From Microbacteriaceae bacterium (lineage in GTDB: Bacteria > Actinomycetota > Actinomycetes > Actinomycetales > Microbacteriaceae), in the NCBI GenBank assembly GCA_003852775.1, contig RDDZ01000048.1, forward strand, positions 1 to 46,389: a stretch of 46,389 nucleotides of DNA, read 5' to 3'. Position numbers and translations under genes: made by a program. Each line of letters opens with the position of its first letter. The first letter of the stretch is position 1. Shown here one piece after another: positions 1 to 4,712 of this stretch. The notes below the pieces were generated by a model that saw only the letters and a list, made by a program, of their open reading frames with translations, ran no database searches and was not told where the DNA came from.

Positions 1-49
1 GCGGCCAAGTCCCCGCAGCCCGCGTTCACAACCTCACGAGGAACTACAG

Positions 50-226
50 CTAGCGACCCTCGTCCACATCGAGGCGCTTCTTCCACAGCCGGAGCGTCTC
101 GGGGTTGACGCCGAGCTTCGCGGCGACGTGCTTGATCGCGGCGTGATCGGTCTTGTGATCGGGGCGGGCCTCGCTCAGCATCCGCAGCGCGCGCTGTCGG
201 AACTCGTCCGGATACGGTCCTGGCAT
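50..226 (-). pseudogene. IS3-family transposase OrfA, truncated remnant
   Basis: A 58-residue N-terminal piece of an IS3-type OrfA, the DNA-binding subunit that recognises the element's ends. The PYPDEFRQRALRM opening and the LGVNPETLRLWKKR recognition helix are typical. The frame stops right after VDEGR, where intact OrfA proteins continue through a leucine-zipper-like helix to about 100 residues. No OrfB is visible. The ATG at 226 is chosen because GGAGG lies 8 nt upstream; a TTG at 241 is the alternative. The sequence differs clearly from the OrfA of the intact element at 2451, so this is a second, unrelated IS copy. A possible outer end of this IS (TGATTCGCCC on the minus strand) lies at about 275. 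It sits directly downstream of the copper cassette. Confidence 0.75.
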
Positions 227-302
227 AACTCCATCCTCCAAAAGGAAAGGACGGAACGAAACTCAGGGCGAATCAGTGGCGCGAGCAGCTGATGTCTTGC
301 GG

Positions 303-923
303 TCAGGTCAGCTGCAGGGTCGTGATGCAGGTCGGGTCGTCTTCGTTCATCGTGGAGATGGTTGCGGTTCCCGTCTGACCTTCGTGCTCGATAGTGAGGG
401 TTGCTTCAATGCCGCGGGGCACCCAGATGCCGACGAACCCGTTGTCGTAGGTTGGCCGAACCTCGTCGACGAGCACGTCGCCGTCATCGCCGGTGAGCGT
501 GACCTGGACCTCGGTGTTGGTGAGTTCGCCGAGGCAGGTGGTCAGGCTGTGGAAGTAGCAGTCGTGGGTTTGATCCCGATAGGGGGCGATCGAGATGTAG
601 ACCTCGTCTTCGGGCATCGGCAACTGCGTCTCACGGTTCTGGTCGTCGCTGAGGACGAGCGCACCGGGTTGCACGGATGCGATCAGATCGGCAGGACGGT
701 CGGCGACGGGCATCGTGTCGAGTCGCTCGATGACCTGCGTGGCGTCGAGTCCGTCCAGGTCGTGGTCTGCCAGGAAGTCAGTGTCGACGGCTTGACTGCC
801 GATGGAGGTGGATTCGGGCTCGGGCGACGACGTGGCACAGCCAGCGAGAACGAGGGCGGCAGTAAGCGTTGCGGTGGCAGCGACCATCAGGTTTCGGCGC
901 CGCGGCATGGTGGGGTGGTTCAT
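303..923 (-). CDS. cueP: CueP-family copper-binding lipoprotein
   Basis: A 206-residue lipoprotein with a twin-basic n-region, a hydrophobic core and lipobox LAGC (Cys29), so the mature protein should sit on the outer face of the membrane. The C-terminal two thirds match my recall of CueP, the Salmonella periplasmic copper-binding protein that holds copper and supplies it to Cu,Zn-SOD: a HDCYFHSLTTCLGE segment, a GFVGIWVPRGIEATLTIE strand and a closing DPTCITTLQL. The three cysteines other than the lipidated one are those conserved in CueP. The ATG at 923 has GAAGGA about 8 nt upstream; a second ATG at 908 is possible. It is last in a minus-strand series DUF6153-DUF305-CueP, which suggests an extracellular copper-handling module. 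The family call is from motif recall, not alignment. Confidence 0.85.
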   Translation of the reverse strand: MNHPTMPRRRNLMVAATATLTAALVLAGCATSSPEPESTSIGSQAVDTDFLADHDLDGLDATQVIERLDTMPVADRPADLIASVQPGALVLSDDQNRETQLPMPEDEVYISIAPYRDQTHDCYFHSLTTCLGELTNTEVQVTLTGDDGDVLVDEVRPTYDNGFVGIWVPRGIEATLTIEHEGQTGTATISTMNEDDPTCITTLQLT

Positions 924-995
924 GGCGTGATCCTTCAAGAATGTTGGCGGGTCGGTGCCGGACGCTCGCGCCACGGCACCGACCCTGATGGTCGA

Positions 996-1589
996 TCAGA
1001 GGGTGGCCAGGAGGTCCTGCATCTCCTGGATCTCGGTGGTCTGCGCGTCGATGATCGTCTGCGCCAGCTCGACGGCATCGGGGTTGCTGCCGTCCTCGAC
1101 CTGCGCCTGGGCCATCTCGACCGCTCCCTCGTGATGGACGATCATCTGCTCCAGGAACAGGCGCGACGCCTCGGCGCCGTCGGCCGATTCGAGGGCGGTC
1201 AGGTCGTCCTCGGTCATCATCCCGTCGCCGTCATCCATGCCGCCCATCTGCTGCTCCTCGGGGTCAACGCCCCAGTCGTCCAGCCAGCCTTGAAGCTGTT
1301 CGATCTCCGGCCCCTGGGCGGTCTTGATCGCTTCGGCCAGCTCGACCACTTCGGGGTGGACGCCGTCCTTGGCGAGGACGATGTCGCTCATCTCGATGGC
1401 CTGCTCGTGGTGGACGATCATCATCGAGGCGAACATCACGTCCGCGTCGTTGACGTCGGCTGCCTGCTCGGACGAGCCGTGGTCCATGCCCGGCATCGAG
1501 CCCTCGTCGTCGCTTCCGGCCGAGCATCCAGCCAGGACAAGGGCAGCGGTGAGGGCGAGCGCGGCGGTCGCCGCGGTACGAAACTTCAT
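996..1589 (-). CDS. DUF305 lipoprotein, copper-associated
   Basis: A 197-residue protein with a signal peptide and lipobox LAGC (Cys22). It has two DUF305 half-repeats, each centred on a His-His motif: MIVHHEQAIEMS near residue 58 and MIVHHEGAVEMA near residue 150. A low-complexity acidic, Met- and Gly-rich stretch (EEQQMGGMDDGDGMM) joins them. The MxxHH-E pairs and the Met-rich linker are plausible metal ligands. DUF305 proteins are ferritin-like in fold and common in metal-resistance loci; the biochemical role is not firmly established. GGAG lies about 10 nt before the ATG. It lies 72 bp upstream of cueP on the same strand, so joint expression is likely. Membrane-anchored copper sequestration is an inference from motif and context. 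Confidence 0.88.
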   Translation of the reverse strand: MKFRTAATAALALTAALVLAGCSAGSDDEGSMPGMDHGSSEQAADVNDADVMFASMMIVHHEQAIEMSDIVLAKDGVHPEVVELAEAIKTAQGPEIEQLQGWLDDWGVDPEEQQMGGMDDGDGMMTEDDLTALESADGAEASRLFLEQMIVHHEGAVEMAQAQVEDGSNPDAVELAQTIIDAQTTEIQEMQDLLATL

Positions 1590-1701
1590 GAGTGTTCTCC
1601 AATGTCAACAGTCGCTTGAGTGGCGCAGCACCCACTAGGGCACCGCGTGAGTGAGAGAGGGGGAACCGTCGGCGCTGGTTTGCGCCGGGTTCACTGCTCC
1701 A

Positions 1702-2178
1702 TCACGTGCGACTGATGCAGAGAATGTGCAGCGACGGCGCCCGAGACAGCAGCCGGTCGATGAAGCGCTCCACGAGGAGCGGCAGGGGTGCGATGTGCAT
1801 CCATCCGGGCAGAAGCCGCGGCGGCACCAGGGCGAGGAGGACGAGCAGCAGTGCGAGCACGCACGCCATTGCCATGCCCAGATGCGTGCCGCCCCCGCAG
1901 TCCGCACATGAACCGCCGGGATCGTGAGCCGTGCCGCTGGTCAACCCGTGAAAGCCCGCCGAGCTGTGATGCGCCACACCCTGGTGCGCCTCGCCGGAGT
2001 CGGCGACGGTGACGGATAAGGCGGCGGGCGCGTGGGCGGAGGGCGTGCCATGCAGATTCAGCGTGTGCATGGCGAGCAGCCCGGCGATGACCGCGGCCAC
2101 CAGCAGCCCGCCGAACAGCACGCATCGCAGGAGGCCGGGAAGACCTCTCCGAGAGTGCGTTGCAGCGACGGGTGCCAT
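1702..2178 (-). CDS. DUF6153-like membrane protein of the copper cassette
   Basis: A 158-residue protein with one hydrophobic segment at about residues 18-38 and a second at about 103-122. The extracytoplasmic loop between them is rich in His and Cys (HQGVAHHSSAGFH, then CADCGGGTHLGMAM), a plausible metal-binding loop. It resembles the small actinobacterial DUF6153 proteins found next to DUF305 genes; I assign no function. The start at 2178 is preferred over the upstream GTG/ATG codons because TAAACT (a -10 hexamer) ends 7 nt before this ATG, which fits a leaderless transcript. It is first of the three copper-cassette genes, 112 bp before the DUF305 gene. The CsoR-like operator lies about 112 bp upstream of the start. 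Confidence 0.65.
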   Translation of the reverse strand: MAPVAATHSRRGLPGLLRCVLFGGLLVAAVIAGLLAMHTLNLHGTPSAHAPAALSVTVADSGEAHQGVAHHSSAGFHGLTSGTAHDPGGSCADCGGGTHLGMAMACVLALLLVLLALVPPRLLPGWMHIAPLPLLVERFIDRLLSRAPSLHILCISRT

Positions 2179-2185
2179 GCGCCCC

Positions 2186-2191
2186 AGTTTA
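2186..2191 (-). promoter_or_regulatory. -10 element (TAAACT) for leaderless DUF6153 gene
   Basis: On the minus strand TAAACT is followed by 7 nt and then the ATG at 2178. This is the same spacing seen at several other starts in the window, so transcription probably begins at or next to the start codon. No convincing -35 box is seen. Confidence 0.45.
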
Positions 2192-2289
2192 CGGGCTCTG
2201 CCGGTGGCTGCCTGAGCGCGGGATGCCGAATCGCCGCCCCGCCTACGCCCTGTCAGGGGCATCCCGTTCGCGTCACACCCCCTTCAGGA

Positions 2290-2306
2290 ATACCCCAGGG
2301 GGGTAT
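2290..2306. promoter_or_regulatory. CsoR-like copper operator
   Basis: A perfect 7-bp inverted repeat, ATACCCC and GGGGTAT, separated by AGG. This G/C-tract dyad with A/T-rich ends is the form of operators bound by CsoR-type Cu(I)-sensing repressors. It sits between the minus-strand copper cassette and the start of a plus-strand reading frame at 2354. The plus-strand start is only 48 bp away, with an AAGGAG ribosome site, so the operator most likely served that now-interrupted gene. Its effect on the minus-strand gene is less certain, because the putative start of that transcript is over 110 bp away. No csoR gene is in the window. Confidence 0.6.
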
Positions 2307-2353
2307 ATGGTTATAGAGGCTACCTGTTCTTGAGAGGGCCAAGGAGAAGAGTG

Positions 2354-2383
2354 ATGCGCCTATTCGCGATTCGCGATTTCTGA
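2354..2383 (+). pseudogene. Interrupted copper-operator-linked gene, first 9 codons
   Basis: An ATG at 2354 follows AAGGAG and begins a frame reading MRLFAIRDF. The frame is closed at once by TGA, the first three bases of the IS3 element's left inverted repeat (2381). The remainder of the gene is not found on the far side of the element, where a minus-strand tnsA-like gene begins instead. Its position after the CsoR-like operator suggests a lost copper-responsive gene, such as a copper sensor, chaperone or exporter; nine codons are too few to say which. Confidence 0.4.
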
Positions 2384-2450
2384 CCTGCCCCACGGAAAAG
2401 GTTCCAGATTCGGTGGCTAATTGGTGGCCCGATCCGGAAAGCTCACCATC

Positions 2451-2747
2451 ATGCCCCGTCCTTACCCGCCGGAGTTTCGTGCTCGCGCTGTCGCGCTCGT
2501 GCGTGCCGGCAAGCAGGCCAAACAGACCGCCGTCGAACTCGGCATCCACCCCGTCACGCTCTCGAACTGGATCCGCCAGGACGACATCGACAACGGCCGC
2601 CGGCCCGGCGTCCCGTCATCGGAATCGGCGGAGCTGCGTGCAGCGAGACGCCGCATTCGAGAGCTTGAGACCGAGCTGCTGATCGTCCGGCAAGCGGCGA
2701 AGTTCCTCGACGAGGAGCGTCCCCGCCCAAAAGACTCTTCCCGGTGA
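2451..2747 (+). CDS. IS3-family transposase OrfA
   Basis: A 98-residue protein with an N-terminal helix-turn-helix (PYPPEFRARAVALVRAG, then ELGIHPVTLSNWIRQ). A C-terminal basic/leucine-rich helix (about residues 65-90) is the usual OrfA multimerisation zipper. OrfA binds the inverted repeats and, when fused to OrfB by frameshifting, forms the active transposase. The ATG at 2451 is chosen because the protein then begins at the family's usual MPRPYPPEF. An in-frame TTG at 2421 is an unlikely alternative. The stop overlaps the GTG of orfB by 3 bp within GTGA. Confidence 0.9.
   Translation: MPRPYPPEFRARAVALVRAGKQAKQTAVELGIHPVTLSNWIRQDDIDNGRRPGVPSSESAELRAARRRIRELETELLIVRQAAKFLDEERPRPKDSSR
2726..2732 (+). 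promoter_or_regulatory. Likely -1 frameshift site (CCCAAAA) for OrfAB
   Basis: Read in the orfA frame the bases are C CCA AAA, which fits the X XXY YYZ slippery pattern. A -1 slip here enters the orfB frame, which stays open through the orfB GTG at 2744 with no stop codon. The product would be a single OrfAB transposase of about 380 residues. Confidence 0.55.
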
Positions 2748-3607
2748 TCGACCGACTCGCCGACGCCGGGATCCCGATCGACCGCTGCTGCCGCGTTCTT
2801 GGTGTCGCCAGGCAGTACTACTACCGCGTCAAACGGAAGCCGCTGACCCAGTCCGAGCTGCGCAGGCAATGGCTCACCGGCCTGATCCGGGAAGTGCACG
2901 TCACCTCGCGAGGCACCTACGGATACCGCCGCGTCCACGCCGAGCTGACCATGGCGATGGGAGTCAGCGTCAGCGAGCGGACGGTCCACAAGCTGATGCG
3001 CCTGGCCGGGATTTACGGGCTCCCCGGCCCGATCCGCACCAAACGACTCCGCGGCGTCGTCACGGCCGATGACCTGGTGAACCGGAAGTTCGCCCGACCG
3101 CGCCCGAATGAGCTCTGGGTGACGGACATCACGCAGCATCGCACGCGCGAAAGCTGGGTCTACTGCGCCGCAGTCCTCGACACCTACAGCCGCCGCATCG
3201 TCGGCTGGTCGATCGACTCGAAGCAGGACACGACACTCGTCATCAACGCGCTCGACATGGCCATCCGGAACCGTCGCCCTGGACCGGGTGGGATCGTTCA
3301 CGCGGATCACGGAACGCAATTCACCTCGTGGTTCTTCGGGGAGAAGATCCGCTCCGCCGGGCTGCTGCCTTCGTTCGGGTCCGTCGGTGACGGGCTGGAC
3401 AACGCGATGATGGAGAGCTTCTGGTCATCGATGCAGATCGAGCTCCTGAACCGGAAGAAGTGGAAAACCAGAGTCGAACTCGCCGACGCGATCTTCGAGT
3501 ACATCGAGATCTTCCACAACCGGCAACGCCGACACTCCGCCCTCGGCTACCGCACCCCGATCGAATACGAGACACTCGAAATCAACGACATCCCCGCCGC
3601 GAGTTAG
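2744..3607 (+). CDS. IS3-family transposase OrfB (DDE integrase core)
   Basis: A 287-residue catalytic subunit. An N-terminal HTH_21-like region (GTYGYRRVHAELT at about residues 58-70) precedes an rve integrase core. The DDE triad is visible: Asp in ELWVTDITQH, Asp in IVHADHGTQFTS and Glu in DNAMMESFWSSMQIE. The ending HNRQRRHSALGYRTPIEYE is the standard IS3 C-terminus. Length is normal and no frame break is seen, so the gene looks functional. The GTG start overlaps the orfA stop. In IS3 elements OrfB alone is not the transposase; the frameshifted OrfAB is, and the CCCAAAA site just upstream supports that here. Confidence 0.93.
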   Translation: MIDRLADAGIPIDRCCRVLGVARQYYYRVKRKPLTQSELRRQWLTGLIREVHVTSRGTYGYRRVHAELTMAMGVSVSERTVHKLMRLAGIYGLPGPIRTKRLRGVVTADDLVNRKFARPRPNELWVTDITQHRTRESWVYCAAVLDTYSRRIVGWSIDSKQDTTLVINALDMAIRNRRPGPGGIVHADHGTQFTSWFFGEKIRSAGLLPSFGSVGDGLDNAMMESFWSSMQIELLNRKKWKTRVELADAIFEYIEIFHNRQRRHSALGYRTPIEYETLEINDIPAAS

Positions 3608-3643
3608 CGACCGCGACTGGAACCCAATCCGTGAGGCAGGTCA

Positions 3644-3978
3644 CGCATCGACGAGGCTCCACCCCAGCGGATCCACATGGGTTGGCTCGCCACCTCGACC
3701 ACATCCGCCATGCGGTCGAGTTCGATCAAACAGCACCGCTCTACCAAGGACTCGAACGGCACCGACCGTCCCGACCGCGACATCCAGAAGTGGCCGTCGT
3801 AGTTGCGCTTCCCTGGCCACCCCGGAAACTCGCGGACCGGGTCGCACCATTCGAACGCGATGTCACGGACGTCGCATGCATCGAGCTCGTGTCGCAGCCC
3901 TTCGGCCCGGAATTCAACGCGCACGGGCTCCTCGTCGACCTCCGTAGTCGTCGGGGTCCACCCCTGAGCGAGATCCAT
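3644..3978 (-). pseudogene. TnsA-like transposon endonuclease, 3' part lost to IS3
   Basis: The first 112 or so residues of a protein resembling actinobacterial TnsA-like heteromeric transposase endonuclease subunits. TnsA cleaves the non-transferred strand in Tn7-type cut-and-paste transposition. The recognisable part is PVREFPGWPGKRNYDGHFW, then SVPFESLVERCCLIELDR and VVEVASQPMWIRW. The Glu of the FESLVER segment probably corresponds to the first catalytic acid. The downstream Asp and Lys of the nuclease core would lie in the lost part. The frame runs into the IS3 right end and stops at 3604. The ATG at 3978 has GGAGGGG just upstream. The gene reads away from the repeat array at 4056-4134, as tnsA does from the right end of Tn7. 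Family call from motif recall. Confidence 0.7.
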
Positions 3979-4055
3979 GGCACCCCTCCAAGCGGGCCTG
4001 AACTTGACGGCGACGGTAGTCCTGCTCCGCCACCCCAGGGGACGGCACGCCGCAA

Positions 4056-4142
4056 CTCGCCAACTTTCGTGAGGGCTCGCCAGGTTTCGTGAGACTCTCG
4101 CCAACTTTCGTGAGACCTCGCCAGGTTTCGTGAGACGGGACA
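4056..4142. mobile_element. Right end of a Tn7-family transposon with four tandem repeats
   Basis: Four 18-bp repeats start at 4056, 4076, 4097 and 4117 (spacing 20, 21, 20 bp, about two helical turns). Copies 1 and 3 are CTCGCCAACTTTCGTGAG; copies 2 and 4 are CTCGCCAGGTTTCGTGAG. The array is thus itself a duplicated pair. Outside the last copy the minus strand reads TGTCCCGTCTCACG, so the element would end in 5'-TGT at 4142. Tn7 right ends have the same plan: a terminal TGT, several tandem sites for the transposase TnsB, then tnsA reading inward. The other end is not in the window. Confidence 0.65.
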
Positions 4143-4212
4143 GTGGGGGCCCGCTTCGCGGGCTACTCGACCAGCGGGTGGGGGCCCGCTTCGCGCGCTA
4201 CGCAACCAGCGG
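4143..4212. repeat. Two head-to-tail copies of a 35-bp repeat
   Basis: Copy 1 (4143-4177) and copy 2 (4178-4212) both run GTGGGGGCCCGCTTCGCG, then GGCTACTCGACC or CGCTACGCAACC, then AGCGG. The core CCCGC-TTC-GCGGG of copy 1 can form a small hairpin; copy 2 has lost one arm. A third start (GTGG) follows at 4212. I recall similar extragenic repeats scattered in Microbacteriaceae genomes. The first copy begins exactly where the transposon end stops. Confidence 0.6.
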
Positions 4213-4224
4213 TGGAGCGGCCGG

Positions 4225-4650
4225 TCAGCGGTCCCTGAGGTAGTTCGTCATGCGCACCGTCGAGAGCCGACGGCCCTGCTCGTCGGTCATGACGATCTCG
4301 TGCGTGCACAGGTTGCGCCCGAGCACGAGCGCCGTGCACGTGCCCGTCACCCAGCCCTCGGTGACGGAGCGGCTGTGGGTCGCGTTGATCTCGATGCCCA
4401 CGGCGTAGCGGCCGGGGCCCGCGTGGATGGCGGACGACATCGAGCCGAGCGACTCGCCGAGCACGACGTGCGCGCCGCCGTGGAGGAGGCCGACCACCTG
4501 CCGGTTGCCCTCGACGGGCATCCGCGCGACGGAGTGCTCCGCGGAGAGCTCGATGAACTCGATCCCCATCTTGCGGGCGAGCTCCCCGCCCTGCGAGTCG
4601 CTCAGCCGGGCGACGAGCTCGGGGTCGAGGTCGGGCGGGAGGATGACCAT
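4225..4650 (-). CDS. PaaI/hotdog-fold thioesterase
   Basis: A 141-residue single hotdog-domain protein. The segment VVGLLHGGAHVVLGESLGS is the usual PaaI/YbdB-type substrate site, with the His-Gly-Gly-Ala on the central helix. These enzymes hydrolyse acyl- or aryl-CoA thioesters; the substrate cannot be read from sequence. The ATG at 4650 is preferred to that at 4662 because GGAG lies 6 nt upstream of it and nothing comparable precedes 4662. It is divergent from polA across about 60 bp. Its 3' end faces the transposon end about 80 bp away, so it marks the edge of the core chromosome. Confidence 0.88.
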   Translation of the reverse strand: MVILPPDLDPELVARLSDSQGGELARKMGIEFIELSAEHSVARMPVEGNRQVVGLLHGGAHVVLGESLGSMSSAIHAGPGRYAVGIEINATHSRSVTEGWVTGTCTALVLGRNLCTHEIVMTDEQGRRLSTVRMTNYLRDR

Positions 4651-4683
4651 GGGGCGCTCCATCGGGAAGATCGGGTCGGTGGG

Positions 4684-4706
4684 GTGTCGGGCCCTCCGGA
4701 TAGGCT
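4684..4706 (+). promoter_or_regulatory. RecA-NDp/PafBC-type promoter of polA
   Basis: GTGTCGGGC, eight bases, then TAGGCT. This fits the actinobacterial DNA-damage promoter TTGTCRGTG-N8-TAnnnT with the TGTCR core intact. TAGGCT ends 6 nt before the GTG start, so the transcript should be leaderless. uvrB and uvrA carry the same arrangement. Confidence 0.65.
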
Positions 4707-4712
4707 GGCCCC

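Larger units (their letters stand above)
2381..3643 (+). mobile_element. Intact IS3-family insertion sequence, 1263 bp
   Basis: Both ends are visible as a 27-bp imperfect inverted repeat. Each begins TGACCTGCC, continues with CACGGA after one mismatch, and after three mismatched bases has GGTTCCAG (23 of 27 positions match). Inside are orfA and orfB in the usual overlapping -1 arrangement. Size, gene order and 5'-TGA ends all fit IS3. The flanks (left ...ATTTC, right CGCAT...) show no 3-5 bp target duplication. The two sides belong to different broken genes, so the element sits on a rearrangement junction rather than in a simple insertion site. Confidence 0.92.

Noticed and set aside
276-1619. 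A 447-codon plus-strand frame across cueP and the DUF305 gene
   Set aside because: Both minus-strand genes have signal peptides, lipoboxes and family motifs; the plus frame has none.
1670-1687. Terminator between the DUF6153 and DUF305 genes
   Set aside because: The 6-bp stem CGGCGC/GCGCCG is weak and lies inside a same-strand gene series; not enough to call.
3460-4092. A 210-codon plus-strand frame running from inside orfB past the IS end
   Set aside because: It crosses the IS right inverted repeat and lies antisense to the tnsA-like remnant, so it is a chance frame.
4056-4134. Possible mini CRISPR array
   Set aside because: The repeats are separated by only 2-3 bp, leaving no room for spacers; the pattern fits transposase binding sites.
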